From Lunatimonas salinarum (GTDB lineage Bacteria; Bacteroidota; Bacteroidia; Cytophagales; Cyclobacteriaceae): 64,000 bases of DNA. The notes under the pieces are model-generated. The model was not told where the DNA came from, did no database searches, and was given only the letters and a program-made list of their open reading frames with translations. The DNA is taken from NCBI RefSeq assembly GCF_017811155.1, contig NZ_JACVCV010000006.1:1-64000 (forward strand), given 5' to 3'. Each line of letters starts with the position of its first letter. The stretch's first letter is position 1. Below are positions 51,108-61,294 of this stretch, piece by piece. Both the position numbers and the translations under genes were made by a program.

Positions 51108-52451
51108 ATGGAACTAAATCATTTGACTGCAATTTCATCTATAGACGGGCGTTATGGGAGCAAAACGGCCTCATTGAGAGGCTATTTTTCGGAGTTTGCC
51201 CTAATCAAATATAGGGTGAAAGTTGAAATCGAATATTTCATTGCACTTTGTGAAATGCCGCTGCCCCAGCTAGAGGCGGTCGATCATTCCATTTTTCCCC
51301 AATTAAGAAAATTGGCTACGGACTTTTCGGAGGCCGATGCGATGTATATTAAGGAGATAGAAAGGACCACCAATCACGATGTAAAGGCTGTTGAATACTT
51401 TTTAAAATCTAGGTTTGAGCAGCTTGGTTTGGGAAGCCATTTGGAGTTTATTCATTTTGGGCTTACTTCTCAAGATATCAATAATACAGCGATTCCCATG
51501 ATGTTGAGAGATGGATGGAGAGATTCCGTTCTTATGGAGCTGAATGAGGTGCTGGAAGCACTTCGCACCCGGGCAGAGGAGTGGTCGGCTATTCCCATGT
51601 TGGCCAAAACCCATGGACAGCCTGCTTCGCCCACGCGGTTGGGAAAGGAGATTGCTGTGTTCGTTGCTCGGCTGGAGGGGCAGCTTGGACTACTCTCACA
51701 GGTGCCCTTTTCCGGTAAATTTGGTGGCGCTACGGGTAACATGAATGCCCATTTCGTGGCGTATCCGGGTTATGATTGGCATGGGTTTGCAGACAATTTT
51801 GTCGCTAAATACCTGGATTTGCACCGCAGCTACCCAACTACACAGATCGAACATTATGATCATCTAGCGGCATTTTTTGATGGGCTCAAGCGAATCAACA
51901 CTATCCTGTTAGACCTATCCAAGGACATATGGCAGTATGTAGCGATGAATTATTTTAAGCAAAAGATTAAAGAAGGAGAGATAGGATCCTCGGCAATGCC
52001 CCATAAGGTAAACCCCATTGATTTTGAGAATGCGGAGGGTAATCTTGGGATCGCAAACGCCTTGCTTGAACACCTTGCGGCAAAACTTCCTATCAGTCGG
52101 TTGCAGAGAGACCTGACAGATAGCACGGTACTGCGGGTGATCGGCGTTCCCTTGGCCCATATGAGCATATCTTTTCAGTCGTTGCTCAAAGGACTGGGTA
52201 AGCTGGAGCTTAATAAGGCGGCATTGGATGCCGATCTGGAGGAAAACTGGGCGGTAGTGGCTGAGGCGATCCAAACCGTATTGAGGAGGGAAGGGTACCC
52301 CAAGCCATACGAGGCGTTGAAGGATCTAACCAGGACCAATACCCCCATTACCGAAGAACGCATCAAGGCCTTTATCCATTCCCTTTCGGTGGGGGTAGAA
52401 ATTAAAGCGGAATTATTGAAAATCACGCCTTTCAATTACACAGGAAAATAA
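51108..52451 (+). CDS. purB: Adenylosuccinate lyase
   Basis: 447 residues, the size of E. coli-type PurB (456). The superfamily signature SSAMPHKVNP (294-303) with the catalytic Ser region is followed by IDFENAEGN; His169 sits in AKTHGQPASPT and the LTSQDINNTA block (119-128) is conserved. The enzyme splits adenylosuccinate to AMP and SAICAR to AICAR, each with loss of fumarate, in purine synthesis. It is a lone gene here behind a terminator. Confidence 0.95.
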   Translation: MELNHLTAISSIDGRYGSKTASLRGYFSEFALIKYRVKVEIEYFIALCEMPLPQLEAVDHSIFPQLRKLATDFSEADAMYIKEIERTTNHDVKAVEYFLKSRFEQLGLGSHLEFIHFGLTSQDINNTAIPMMLRDGWRDSVLMELNEVLEALRTRAEEWSAIPMLAKTHGQPASPTRLGKEIAVFVARLEGQLGLLSQVPFSGKFGGATGNMNAHFVAYPGYDWHGFADNFVAKYLDLHRSYPTTQIEHYDHLAAFFDGLKRINTILLDLSKDIWQYVAMNYFKQKIKEGEIGSSAMPHKVNPIDFENAEGNLGIANALLEHLAAKLPISRLQRDLTDSTVLRVIGVPLAHMSISFQSLLKGLGKLELNKAALDADLEENWAVVAEAIQTVLRREGYPKPYEALKDLTRTNTPITEERIKAFIHSLSVGVEIKAELLKITPFNYTGK

Positions 52452-52678
52452 AATATACGAAAGGTGAAACGTTTTTAGTGTAATCACCGTTAATTTTAGT
52501 TTATTTCAAAAACTGGAATCTCATTTCGAGATATATGTCGAGAAGCCATTTTTATTTGGTCGGTTAGGTATATTGCCGTTAATGCGTGTAATTTTGGGAT
52601 AGATTTCCTCTTTTTCGAATCGAAAGGGAGACTAGCTGAATAGATTTCTTTTGTTTTACCAATTAAATTTAGTTTATA

Positions 52679-54244
52679 ATGCCTAATAGAAAGGGTTTAC
52701 TAGCCAACCTTGATGCAGATCTACCATCGGGATTAGTCGTTTTTTTAGTTGCTCTTCCATTGTGTTTGGGGATAGCCCTTGCTTCGGGCGCACCGCTATT
52801 TTCCGGGGTTATCGCTGGGATTATTGGTGGTATCGTCGTTGGATCATTGTCGGGTTCACACACATCGGTATCCGGACCGGCGGCGGGGCTGACGGTAATT
52901 GTACTGAACGCCATTACAGACTTGGGAGCTTTTGATTTGTTTCTTACTGCAGTGTTTTTGGCCGGCGCAATACAGGTCGCATTGGGAGTGGCTAAAGCCG
53001 GTGTGATTGGTTATTATTTTCCCACGTCGGTCATCAAGGGGATGCTTGCCGGTATTGGGATAATTCTGATTATTAAGCAGGTTCCGTATGCTTTTGGTGT
53101 CGCGGATACCGACACACTTTTGGAATATGCCCCATTCGTGAATGATATCGATGCGGTTTTGTCTTTAAAGTTGCTTTTTACCAATGTGATTGAGTACGGG
53201 TCGTTATTTGTGGCTTTACTCTCCATGGGGATTTTATTGCTATGGGAAAAGCCAATGATTCAAAAGCACCCCCTATTGGGAAAAGTGCCAGGGGCATTGG
53301 TAGCGGTATTGGCGAGTATCGGTCTAAACAAGTTCTTTAAATTTTTCGTGGAGGACTTATATATTACCATGGAAGACAAGGTGAAATTACCTGAGATTTC
53401 CGGTATTAGTAGCCTAGTAGACCAGTTGATGTTTTTGAATCCCGCTGGGTTTTTAAATCCAGAGGTATGGATGGTGGCCATTACGATTGGAATCATCGCC
53501 AGCTTGGAGACGCTGCTTAGCCTTGAGGCAGCAGATAAAATTGATAAATACAAGCGTATCTCTCCTCCAAACAAGGAATTGTTTGCACAGGGAGTCGGGA
53601 ATATGGTAAATGGGATGATCGGTGGCCTTCCGGTGACCGCGGTTATCGTGCGAAGCTCTGCTAACGTCAGTTCAGGTGCCAAGTCAAAGGTATCTGCGAT
53701 ATTTCATGGGCTGCTATTGCTCCTGAGTGTATTGATTATCCCCAATTTGCTTAACCTAATCCCTTTAGCGAGTCTGGCATCGATTCTGCTTTTGGTAGGC
53801 TACAAATTGGCTAAAATTTCCCTCTTCAAAACCATGTACCGCCTAGGTTGGGATCAGTTTCTGCCCTTTGTGGCTACAATAATGGGGATCATATTGTTCG
53901 ATTTGCTTAAAGGCATCGGTATCGGTATGGCCATCGGCATCGTATACATTCTGATGAGAAATTACAAGAATGCCTATTTCTATGAAGAGCGTAAGGATGA
54001 GGATGCCGAAGTGTATCACATTGTGCTCTCTGAAGAGGTGAGCTTCTTAAACAAGGGGGCATTGATATCAGCACTAAATAAAATTCCTAGTGATTCGAAG
54101 GTGGTCATTGATGGGTCGAATTCCAAGGTGATCGATTACGATGTACTGGAAGTGATCGAAAACTTTAAAACCAATGCGTTGGAAAGGGATATTGAGGTGG
54201 AAACAATAAAGATTCAACCCGTGGTTATCAAATCCCTTCATTAG
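52679..54244 (+). CDS. SulP-family inorganic anion (probably bicarbonate) transporter
   Basis: 521 residues with about 12 transmembrane helices; the family signature PxxxGLVVFLVALPLCLGIA and SGPAAGLTVIVL start it, with GGLPVTAVIVRSSANV in the middle. The C-terminal 90 residues (from about 430) look like a STAS domain (HIVLSEEVSFLNKGALISAL). The sub-type with this N-terminus is often near carbonic anhydrase and carries bicarbonate with sodium, but no carbonic anhydrase is in the window. It converges with a minus-strand propeller gene 11 nt away. Confidence 0.88.
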   Translation: MPNRKGLLANLDADLPSGLVVFLVALPLCLGIALASGAPLFSGVIAGIIGGIVVGSLSGSHTSVSGPAAGLTVIVLNAITDLGAFDLFLTAVFLAGAIQVALGVAKAGVIGYYFPTSVIKGMLAGIGIILIIKQVPYAFGVADTDTLLEYAPFVNDIDAVLSLKLLFTNVIEYGSLFVALLSMGILLLWEKPMIQKHPLLGKVPGALVAVLASIGLNKFFKFFVEDLYITMEDKVKLPEISGISSLVDQLMFLNPAGFLNPEVWMVAITIGIIASLETLLSLEAADKIDKYKRISPPNKELFAQGVGNMVNGMIGGLPVTAVIVRSSANVSSGAKSKVSAIFHGLLLLLSVLIIPNLLNLIPLASLASILLLVGYKLAKISLFKTMYRLGWDQFLPFVATIMGIILFDLLKGIGIGMAIGIVYILMRNYKNAYFYEERKDEDAEVYHIVLSEEVSFLNKGALISALNKIPSDSKVVIDGSNSKVIDYDVLEVIENFKTNALERDIEVETIKIQPVVIKSLH

Positions 54245-54255
54245 GAACAGCGGTG

Positions 54256-55179
54256 TTAGGGTAACCGGTTGTACCGGTATAGTACCGGGTCAATTCTCAT
54301 CCGTTTTTCGCTGAGTGTAAAATAACCAGAACCGTCGGGCAGGAATGCGATAGCTTCCCCTTGCGGTTCTGGTTTATAGGGTATAAGAACAGGGTCTTTG
54401 GCCAAGGTTTGCGCAATATGCTCGTTTTCCAATCTGGGCCAATAGTAAATCACCCAATAGTTTTTTATGGCTATGTGGCTACCGTCTTTGGAGATATCAC
54501 CCGCTACAGACATGGTGATTGGTAGTTTTTGGACTTTTTCCAATTCATGCTTTTGACCGGTTGCCGTGAGTTTGTTGGCTGGTAAGGTGTATAAGGTATT
54601 GCTGGAGTCCCGCTTCGATAAGATAAAAATGTCTCCATTTTCCGGATCAATCATCAGCGTTTCTGCATCTCTGGGGCCATCGGGATAGGTTAGGTGAAAC
54701 ACTTCTGGTGTAATTTCCATATCTTCTTTTATCTCCAAAGGTTCCGGAAACCGAAGGAGGCTGATATGGGCGTATTTCCCTTGATTGTCTCCGATTTCAC
54801 CTACATACACGTAGGAAGTGCTTGGCTTAGGGCCTGGTCCTACGGCGATGTCTTCCCAATCTCGGTTGTCCACACCTTTTAATTTTATGTTTCCAAGGTT
54901 TTTTCCGCTGTAGTCGATCAGGTAAACATTTGGTTTTCCCCCGCTATCGTTGTGTGTATATAGCAGGTTAGGGTGTTCCCAAGAAGCTGCCAAACCACTT
55001 GCCTCATCTATCTCCTTGTTGTCCAGTTTTCCCATTGTCTGGGGATGGGAAAACAAGGTGTCAATTACTTGAGGGTCGATCCGTACTTCATATTTTTCCT
55101 GTATCTTTTCTGCTAGCAAAAAGGGAAAAATTGACAGGGCAAAAAGAAATTTCCAAATTAAGTCGATGTAGAATTGCAT
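54256..55179 (-). CDS. Exported beta-propeller protein, unknown function
   Basis: 307 residues with a signal peptide (about 1-24). Strands repeat about every 45 residues (EIDEASGLAAS..NLLYTHNDSGG, DWEDIAVGPGP..YVYVGEIGDN, DAETLMIDPENGDIFILSKR), which suggests a six-bladed propeller like the SdiA-regulated/phytase-like families. No catalytic residue is evident. It may bind calcium or a phosphoester. It lies alone between SulP and the region before clpC. Confidence 0.6.
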   Translation of the reverse strand: MQFYIDLIWKFLFALSIFPFLLAEKIQEKYEVRIDPQVIDTLFSHPQTMGKLDNKEIDEASGLAASWEHPNLLYTHNDSGGKPNVYLIDYSGKNLGNIKLKGVDNRDWEDIAVGPGPKPSTSYVYVGEIGDNQGKYAHISLLRFPEPLEIKEDMEITPEVFHLTYPDGPRDAETLMIDPENGDIFILSKRDSSNTLYTLPANKLTATGQKHELEKVQKLPITMSVAGDISKDGSHIAIKNYWVIYYWPRLENEHIAQTLAKDPVLIPYKPEPQGEAIAFLPDGSGYFTLSEKRMRIDPVLYRYNRLP

Positions 55180-55355
55180 GTGCCTGTAGTTTATTTTCCA
55201 ACTCGTAAAGATAGATGAACGAATCTGGTACTACCTTCCCAACCGAGGTACTGTCTGATGCGGGAAGCTATTGAATTAAAGGGTAATAGGAGGATTTCCT
55301 GTTGTTAAGCAAGGGATTCCCGATGACCTGCGGAAACGCCAAGCCCTGGTTCATC

Positions 55356-55500
55356 TGTTTATCATTGATTTTAAGCGGTCACAACTTGTACCGGTTTATC
55401 GGGATGGAATCCCTGCCTACCGGCTGGCGGGTCGCACGGTTACCCGGATGGCTATCGGGGCAACCCAGTGTGTGTCGCTTGCGTCATGCTCGATTTCATC
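55356..55500 (+). repeat. Dispersed element, copy 2
   Basis: Longer copy of the element at 40304-40395. Shared blocks are TTAAGCGGTCA..CTTGTACCGGTTTAT (55371-55400), CCTGCC.. followed by a palindrome, and GCTCGATTTCAT (55489-55500). It also contains GGGATGGAATCCC (55401-55413) and CTGCCTACCGGCTGGC (55412-55428). Confidence 0.55.
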
Positions 55501-55514
55501 TTGAGGCCGTTTAG

Positions 55515-55548
55515 ATAAAAAAAAGCGGAACCAAAAGGCTCCGCTTTT
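55515..55548 (-). terminator. Intrinsic terminator of clpC
   Basis: On the minus strand AAAGCGGAGCC and GGTTCCGCTTT pair (11 bp with one mismatch or G-U) around TTTT, then eight T follow. It is symmetric enough to work in both directions. Confidence 0.85.
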
Positions 55549-55568
55549 AATGGGATTAGCCGATATTT

Positions 55569-58097
55569 TTAGTCAGCTTTTTCTTTTCGTTCCACACTAA
55601 TGGACAATTCGTCGCCTTCACCGGTGTAATCCGCTGTGATGACATCTCCCTCGGAAAGCTCTCCCTTGAGAATTTCTTCGGCAATGGCATCTTCCAAGTA
55701 TTTTTGTATGGCACGGTTAAGTGGGCGTGCACCATACTGTTTGTCATATCCTTTTTCAGATAGAAAATCCTTGGCCTTATCGGTCAGTTTGATGGCATAA
55801 CCCAAGTCGGTAATGCGTTTGAACAGCTTGGCCAAGTTGATGTCAATGATCTGATGTATATGTTCTTTGCTCAGACTATTAAAGATGACCACATCGTCCA
55901 ATCGGTTGAGAAACTCTGGGCTAAATGCTTTTTTCAGGGCACTCTGAATGGTAGATTTCATGACATCATCCATGTTTTCCTCTTTTGCCTTGGATGAGAA
56001 TCCGATGCCTGCACCGAAATCCTTTAAATCCCTGACACCGATGTTGGAAGTCATGATGATGATGGTATTTCTAAAGTCTACTCTGCGTCCCAAACCGTCG
56101 GTTAAGATACCGTCGTCCAACACCTGCAAGAGAATGTTGAATACATCCGGGTGGGCTTTCTCGATTTCATCCAGAAGAACGACTGAGTAGGGCTTTCTTC
56201 GTACCTTTTCAGTTAGTTGGCCTCCTTCTTCGTATCCCACGTAGCCGGGAGGTGCTCCCACCAAACGAGATACACTGAATTTCTCCATGTACTCCGACAT
56301 GTCTATTCGTATCAATGCATCGTCTTTAGCAAACAGGTACGTAGCCAACATTTTGGCCAGTTCAGTCTTTCCCACTCCGGTAGGTCCCAAGAAGATGAAG
56401 GAGCCTATTGGTTTTTTTGGATCTTTAAGGCCTACCCTTGTACGCTGAATCGCTTTAGTGAGCTTGATGATGGCACTTTCCTGCCCTACTACCTTGTTTT
56501 TGAGCTCCGCACCCATATTTAGTAGTTTTGCGCCTTCATTTTGGGCAATTCGTTTGGCAGGAATACCGGTCATCATGGCGATCACCTCGGCCACGTTGTC
56601 CTCCTCTACGATGTAACGTTTTGTTTTACTTTCCTCCTCCCATTTTGCTTTCGCATTTTCCAGTTGCTCCAGCAATTTTTTCTCACGATCACGGAGTTGG
56701 GCTGCTTCTTCATACTTTTGGGATTTCACCACCCGATTTTTCTCCACTTTGATTTTTTCTACCTCTTCTTCGAGGCTGAGGATGTTTTCAGGCACATGGA
56801 TATTGTTGATATGTACCCGCGCACCTGCCTCATCCAAAATGTCGATGGCTTTATCCGGGAGGAATCTGTCTGAAATGTACCTGTCTGAAAGATTCACGCA
56901 CGCCTGAATGGCCTCAGGTGTATAGATCACGTTGTGGTGATCCTCGTATTTGTCTTTGATGTTTTGCAGGATTTGTACGGTTTCTTCCGGGGAGGTGGCA
57001 TCCACCATTACCATTTGAAAACGTCGAGCCAATGCGCCGTCCTTTTCGATGTATTGGCGGTATTCATCTAGGGTCGTCGCGCCAATGCACTGGATTTCAC
57101 CCCTAGCCAAAGCCGGCTTGAACATGTTCGAGGCATCCAAGGAGCCACTTGCCCCACCGGCACCTACGATGGTATGAAGCTCATCGATAAAGAGAATGAC
57201 GTTTGGTGATTTTTCCAACTCGTTCATCACAGCTTTCATGCGTTCCTCAAACTGTCCACGGTACTTGGTGCCTGCCACTAGGGAGGCCAAGTCCAAGGTA
57301 ACTACACGCTTGTTAAAAAGCACGCGGGATACCTTCTTTTGGATGATCCGCAGCGCAAGACCTTCTGCGATGGCGGTTTTACCCACACCCGGTTCACCGA
57401 TAAGAATGGGGTTGTTTTTCTTTCTCCTTGATAGTATCTGCGCCACCCGCTCGATTTCCTTCTCCCGGCCAATGATGGGATCCAGCTTGTCCTCCTCCGC
57501 CATGCGAGTGAGGTCTCGGCCAAAGTTGTCAAGTACCGGAGTTCGGGACTTCTCTGCCGTACCGGATTTCGCACCGGAGGAAGAACCGGCAGAGGATCCA
57601 AACAACTTGGACCCTTCATCGTCCGAGTCGTCCGCTTCTGTACCGGATCGTGGAGATTGATCGGTTTGAAATTCCAACATTTCCTTTACGGAATCGTAGT
57701 TCGCATCAAATTTTTGGAGGATTTGAGTGGCGATGTTGTCTTCGTCCCTAAGGATAGACAGCAGCAAATGCTCCGTACCAATCAGCTGACTCTTGAAAAT
57801 CTTTGCTTCCAAGTAAGTGATTTTCAATACTTTTTCAGACTGCCGCGTAAGGGGGATGTTAGCCAGATTTTTTACGGTATGGTTTGCGGTACCTTTGACG
57901 GCCCGTTCTACGGCGTTTCTCAATTCATCCAGGTTTACGCCCAGTTTTTTCAGAATGGAAACAGCTACACCTTCTCCTTCGCGAATCATGCCCAGCAGAA
58001 GGTGTTCCGTGCCTATGTAGTCATGACCTAGACGTAATGCTTCCTCTCTGCTGAGGGAGATTACCTCTTTGACTCTATTTGAAAATTTTGCTTCCAT
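55569..58097 (-). CDS. clpC: ATP-dependent Clp protease ATPase subunit ClpC
   Basis: 842 residues. Two Clp-N repeats (about 1-145), a Ser/Gly-rich linker (150-190), AAA+1 with Walker A GEPGVGKT (234-241) and Walker B ILFIDE (301-306), a UVR/M-domain coiled coil (about 445-485), AAA+2 with GPTGVGKT (571-578) and the D2-small domain at the end. It unfolds proteins for ClpP, which is not in the window. In Bacteroidota ClpC is the usual Hsp100 partner. It is the last gene of the Sua5/YrdC-wbqC-clpC strand set, and the upstream gap contains an AT-rich hairpin. Confidence 0.95.
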   Translation of the reverse strand: MEAKFSNRVKEVISLSREEALRLGHDYIGTEHLLLGMIREGEGVAVSILKKLGVNLDELRNAVERAVKGTANHTVKNLANIPLTRQSEKVLKITYLEAKIFKSQLIGTEHLLLSILRDEDNIATQILQKFDANYDSVKEMLEFQTDQSPRSGTEADDSDDEGSKLFGSSAGSSSGAKSGTAEKSRTPVLDNFGRDLTRMAEEDKLDPIIGREKEIERVAQILSRRKKNNPILIGEPGVGKTAIAEGLALRIIQKKVSRVLFNKRVVTLDLASLVAGTKYRGQFEERMKAVMNELEKSPNVILFIDELHTIVGAGGASGSLDASNMFKPALARGEIQCIGATTLDEYRQYIEKDGALARRFQMVMVDATSPEETVQILQNIKDKYEDHHNVIYTPEAIQACVNLSDRYISDRFLPDKAIDILDEAGARVHINNIHVPENILSLEEEVEKIKVEKNRVVKSQKYEEAAQLRDREKKLLEQLENAKAKWEEESKTKRYIVEEDNVAEVIAMMTGIPAKRIAQNEGAKLLNMGAELKNKVVGQESAIIKLTKAIQRTRVGLKDPKKPIGSFIFLGPTGVGKTELAKMLATYLFAKDDALIRIDMSEYMEKFSVSRLVGAPPGYVGYEEGGQLTEKVRRKPYSVVLLDEIEKAHPDVFNILLQVLDDGILTDGLGRRVDFRNTIIIMTSNIGVRDLKDFGAGIGFSSKAKEENMDDVMKSTIQSALKKAFSPEFLNRLDDVVIFNSLSKEHIHQIIDINLAKLFKRITDLGYAIKLTDKAKDFLSEKGYDKQYGARPLNRAIQKYLEDAIAEEILKGELSEGDVITADYTGEGDELSISVERKEKAD

Positions 58098-58160
58098 TTA
58101 TATCCTTTCTTATCAGCTTTTCAAATCGTTGTTTAATAGTATCGAATTTGTTTTAAAAAC

Positions 58161-58180
58161 ACAATACTTTTATGTATTGT
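58161..58180 (-). terminator. Weak hairpin between wbqC and clpC
   Basis: ACAATAC/GTATTGT (7 bp, 6-nt loop) overlaps the wbqC stop and, read on the minus strand, is followed by GTTTTT. It may partly terminate or simply mark the end of wbqC. Confidence 0.3.
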
Positions 58181-58805
58181 TCAATTTCTTTTTTACCGAT
58201 TGGTCTAAAATGTATTTGGCTTCCGGACCTTGGCAAAACAACAAATCGATGATGCTCAAATTAGGAACAAAGTCTACGCCAAAGACTTGTGTGTAGGGCA
58301 CCGGATGGTAAAATTCCAGTTCCAAACCCTCCTTTTTCGTGTCTAAGACCCCTCTGAAGTCCATTGCTTCAATAAATGGCCCCGATTCATCCTCCATGAC
58401 CAAATTGGCGCGAATGTTTAGAAATCTAAGACAAATTGTCAGTAAATCCAAGTTTAGTTCCCATAGAAACCGGCGATTTTTTTTGTACACGCCCTCCAGG
58501 TCCGGGAATAGATACTCAAAATAAGGCGCCTTACCATAGGCACTCTGTATTCCCCTGAGGTGTACGTGCAGCCATTTTTGTGCATAATCGATCTCAACGG
58601 CCTCAAATCGGTGGTTTTTCTTTCCACCCTTCACCGGCACACTCAATTTTTCCACCTTGTTGGCAAGCAAAATTTCACAGCGGTTTCGATATGTCTGTTT
58701 AACGTATCTGTCTTCCAGAGGGATACGGATTTCCTCAAAATCTTTTACCAAACAAAAATATGCCAGATTTGGCAGGTAAAAAAGGTCGGTCCGGACAATG
58801 TGCAT
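58170..58805 (-). CDS. WbqC-family protein
   Basis: 211 residues matching the WbqC-like family: DLFYLPNLAYFCLVKDFEEI at the start (Y..P..YF pattern), CEILLANKVEKLSVPVKGGK with KKNHRFEAVEIDYAQKWLHV, and YFEYLFPDLEGVY. WbqC was named from an O-antigen cluster and its fold resembles aminotransferase- or amidotransferase-like proteins, but the activity is unknown. In Bacteroidota the gene is usually near lepB; here it sits between the Sua5/YrdC-type gene (49-nt gap) and clpC (72-nt gap). Confidence 0.85.
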   Translation of the reverse strand: MHIVRTDLFYLPNLAYFCLVKDFEEIRIPLEDRYVKQTYRNRCEILLANKVEKLSVPVKGGKKNHRFEAVEIDYAQKWLHVHLRGIQSAYGKAPYFEYLFPDLEGVYKKNRRFLWELNLDLLTICLRFLNIRANLVMEDESGPFIEAMDFRGVLDTKKEGLELEFYHPVPYTQVFGVDFVPNLSIIDLLFCQGPEAKYILDQSVKKKLNNT

Positions 58806-58854
58806 TATTTTTTTGTTTAATGGGCACTTTCCTCGTTGTCAGTCGCTTGACAGT

Positions 58855-59484
58855 TTAGAGATATTCGTCGATTTCACCCAATCCCTGCCTTAAAACCGTT
58901 ATTTCATCTTGGGTACAATCCACCACGGTGGAGGCAACATTGTGCCCATATCCACCATCGATTATAATATCTACCTGGTCTTTGTATTTTTCGTATATCA
59001 ATTCAGGGTCTGTACTGTATTCTATTACGTCGTCTTCATCTCGGATCGAGGTAGTCAGGATGGGCTGCCCCAGTTCTTTGACCAATAGCCGCGGGATGGC
59101 GTGGTCCGGCACGCGGATACCCACGGTCTTTTTTTTGTTATTGAGGAGCTTCGGGACTTTGTTGTTTGCTTCCAAGATAAAGGTAAAGGGCCCTGGCAGG
59201 GATTTTTTCATCAACTTAAACACCCGGTTTCCAAGGGTTCGGGTATATTCGGAAATATCACTTAGATCGTAGCAAATAAAGGAGAAGTCGTGTTTTTCGG
59301 GCTTTACACCTTTGATCTGAGCTACTCGCTGTATGGCTTTTTGGTTGAAAATGGCGCAACCCAAGCCGTATACGGTATCCGTTGGGTAGATGATGACCGC
59401 ACCTGCCTCTAGGGCATCAACGATTTTTCTCACCCTTCTGGGATCCGGGTTTTCCGGGTAAAGTCTTAGATATTCGGCGGGCAT
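58855..59484 (-). CDS. Sua5/YrdC/YwlC-family L-threonylcarbamoyladenylate synthase
   Basis: The ATG at 59484 gives 209 residues. The YrdC fold is shown by GAVIIYPTDTVYGLGC (about 34-49), IKGVKPEKHDFSFICYDLSD, SLPGPFTFILEAN, VGIRVPDHAIPRLLV and ASTVVDCTQDEITVLRQG. It makes threonylcarbamoyl-AMP for the t6A37 modification of tRNAs. The protein is the short TsaC form without the Sua5 C-terminal domain. The conserved family residues K..R/K and S..N look intact. Confidence 0.9.
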   Translation of the reverse strand: MPAEYLRLYPENPDPRRVRKIVDALEAGAVIIYPTDTVYGLGCAIFNQKAIQRVAQIKGVKPEKHDFSFICYDLSDISEYTRTLGNRVFKLMKKSLPGPFTFILEANNKVPKLLNNKKKTVGIRVPDHAIPRLLVKELGQPILTTSIRDEDDVIEYSTDPELIYEKYKDQVDIIIDGGYGHNVASTVVDCTQDEITVLRQGLGEIDEYL

Positions 59485-59810
59485 GTGTAAGCTCGGTTTG
59501 GGTAACCCATTGCTGGATAAAGCAAAAGGTCTATATATTTGGCGAAAAGTAGAATTTTTATTTGTCAAATCAAAGCAATCAACCTAGGTTGCTTATGAAA
59601 ATACAATTTGTGTGGGGTCTTCGTTTTACCCGGTGGGTTGGCCTGACCAAAATCCCTGAGTTAGCAGCAACGCTTTCCTGCCGACATCCCGGTCACCGGT
59701 GGGGCATTCTTGCTTTTTCGTGTTATATTTGTGCCCAATCGTTGGGGCAAGCAGCGATTGGGTTGGTCGTTAACCAGTTGATAAAGAATAATATGTCGAG
59801 CTAAAATCCA
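59485..59810. other. Divergent intergenic region before mltG
   Basis: 326 nt. TATATTTG at 59724-59731 fits the -7 box and would start a message 70-75 nt before mltG; the -33 box is not at the right distance. The rest shows no gene. An open frame at 59562-59804 is not supported. Confidence 0.45.
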
Positions 59811-60857
59811 ATGGTTTCAGAAAAGAGAAGTAAATACTTAATGGTTGGGATCGTGGCATTTTCGGTGCTGTTTGCGTCCTTATCCTTTTATTTTTATCAG
59901 GCCTTTTTTTCTCCTAACACGCTAGTGGAGGGAGATACCCCGGTGAGTTTTTACATCAGCACCGGATCTGATTTTGAGACTGTAAGGGACGAACTCGTCG
60001 GTCAGGGGATTGTTCAGGACCTGCTTACCTTCAGTTTTGTGGCGAAAGTGATGAAGTACCAAGACCGCGTTATGCCCGGGCACTACCGAATTGCTCCCCG
60101 GCTTTCCAACCGGGAGTTGGTAAATCTTTTGCGTTCCGGCAGGCAAACAGCCGTTAACGTGACTTTCAATAATGTTCGGTTAGACACGGACTTAGCCGAG
60201 AAGATTACGCGGAATCTGGAAATGGACAAGGAGGACTTTCTGAATCTCCTGCGAGATACGGTATTGATTTCGAAGTATGGTTTTGAAAAGGAGACGCTGC
60301 TCTCCTTGTTTATTCCCAACACCTATCAGGTATTCTGGAACGTTAGTCCCGAGGGGCTGATCGATCGGATGTACAAGGAATACGAGCGGTTTTGGACAGA
60401 AGAACGAAAGGCAAAGGCCAGCGCCTTGGGGATGACCCAACAAGAAGTGTCTACCTTGGCCTCTATTGTGCAGGCGGAGACGGCAAAGGCGGATGAAAGG
60501 CCAAAGGTTGCAGGGGTTTATATCAACCGGTTGCGGATCAATATGGCCCTGCAGGCGGATCCTACCTTGGTGTTTGCATTGGGAGACTTTGAGATCAAGC
60601 GAGTGCTAAACGTACACAAAGAGATTGACAGTCCTTACAATACCTATAGGCACGTAGGCCTTCCTCCGGGCCCGATAAATCTACCCGAAATCTCCGCGCT
60701 AGACGCCGTGCTTAATTATGAAATGCATGATTACCTGTATTTTTGTGCAAAGGAAGATTTCTCCGGGTACCATGCTTTTGCCACCAACTTGAGAGACCAC
60801 ATGAACAATGCGAGGAGGTACCAAAATGCCTTAAACAGGTCGAAAATATATAAGTAA
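59811..60857 (+). CDS. mltG: Endolytic murein transglycosylase
   Basis: 348 residues with one N-terminal membrane helix (about 8-30). The YceG/MltG fold follows: FYISTGSDFETVRDELVGQG (LysM-like part), then LASIVQAETAKADERPKVAG with catalytic Glu223, YINRLRINMALQADPTLVFA and SPYNTYRHVGLPPGPI. The enzyme cuts nascent glycan strands at the inner membrane and sets their length. It starts the plus-strand operon mltG - thioesterase - yihY (7- and 10-nt gaps) after a possible promoter at 59724. Confidence 0.95.
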   Translation: MVSEKRSKYLMVGIVAFSVLFASLSFYFYQAFFSPNTLVEGDTPVSFYISTGSDFETVRDELVGQGIVQDLLTFSFVAKVMKYQDRVMPGHYRIAPRLSNRELVNLLRSGRQTAVNVTFNNVRLDTDLAEKITRNLEMDKEDFLNLLRDTVLISKYGFEKETLLSLFIPNTYQVFWNVSPEGLIDRMYKEYERFWTEERKAKASALGMTQQEVSTLASIVQAETAKADERPKVAGVYINRLRINMALQADPTLVFALGDFEIKRVLNVHKEIDSPYNTYRHVGLPPGPINLPEISALDAVLNYEMHDYLYFCAKEDFSGYHAFATNLRDHMNNARRYQNALNRSKIYK

Positions 60858-60864
60858 AAGAGCC

Positions 60865-61284
60865 ATGTTTTCATCACAGACAAGCCTGAGAGTACGGTAT
60901 GCGGAAACCGACCAAATGGGATATGTGTACTACGGTAACTATGCCATGTACTACGAGGTGGGCCGGGTGGAGGCCATGCGAAACATCGGGTTTTCATATA
61001 GTCAAATGGAGGAAGAGGGCATTATGATGCCTGTGTTGGAAAATCATACGCGCTTTTTGTGGCCGGGGCGTTACGATGAGTTGCTCACCATCCATACGCA
61101 CATCAAAGAAATGCCGGGTATGCGGATTTGCTTTCATTACGATATCTATAACGAAGAAGGTCGATTGATCAACCAAGGGCAGACGTTGCTTACCTTTCTA
61201 CGGACCGCCAACCACAAGCCATGTCGGCCTCCGAAAAATCTGCTAGAACTGCTGCGCCCTTATTTCGAAAACGAAACTGCGTGA
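60865..61284 (+). CDS. YbgC-type acyl-CoA thioesterase (4HBT hot dog)
   Basis: 139 residues. The hot-dog motif LRVRYAETDQMGYVYYGNY contains the catalytic Asp16, and YYEVGRVEAMRNIGFSYSQM and FHYDIYNEEGRLINQGQT follow as in YbgC. It hydrolyses short acyl-CoA esters, probably in lipid metabolism. It is 7 nt behind mltG and 10 nt ahead of yihY, so co-expression of envelope and lipid functions is likely. Confidence 0.9.
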   Translation: MFSSQTSLRVRYAETDQMGYVYYGNYAMYYEVGRVEAMRNIGFSYSQMEEEGIMMPVLENHTRFLWPGRYDELLTIHTHIKEMPGMRICFHYDIYNEEGRLINQGQTLLTFLRTANHKPCRPPKNLLELLRPYFENETA

Positions 61285-61294
61285 AATAGCACCT

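Larger units (their letters stand above)
55180..55568. other. Intergenic region with repeat and clpC terminator
   Basis: 389 nt. It contains the second copy of the dispersed element (55356-55500) and the minus-strand terminator of clpC (55515-55548). No gene is seen; the short open frame at 55302-55514 lies across the repeat. Confidence 0.6.

Noticed and set aside
55302-55514. 70-codon plus-strand frame
   Set aside because: It lies within the dispersed repeat and shows no signal or domain.
59562-59804. 80-codon plus-strand frame before mltG
   Set aside because: Starts with an alternative codon, spans the probable mltG promoter and lacks family features.
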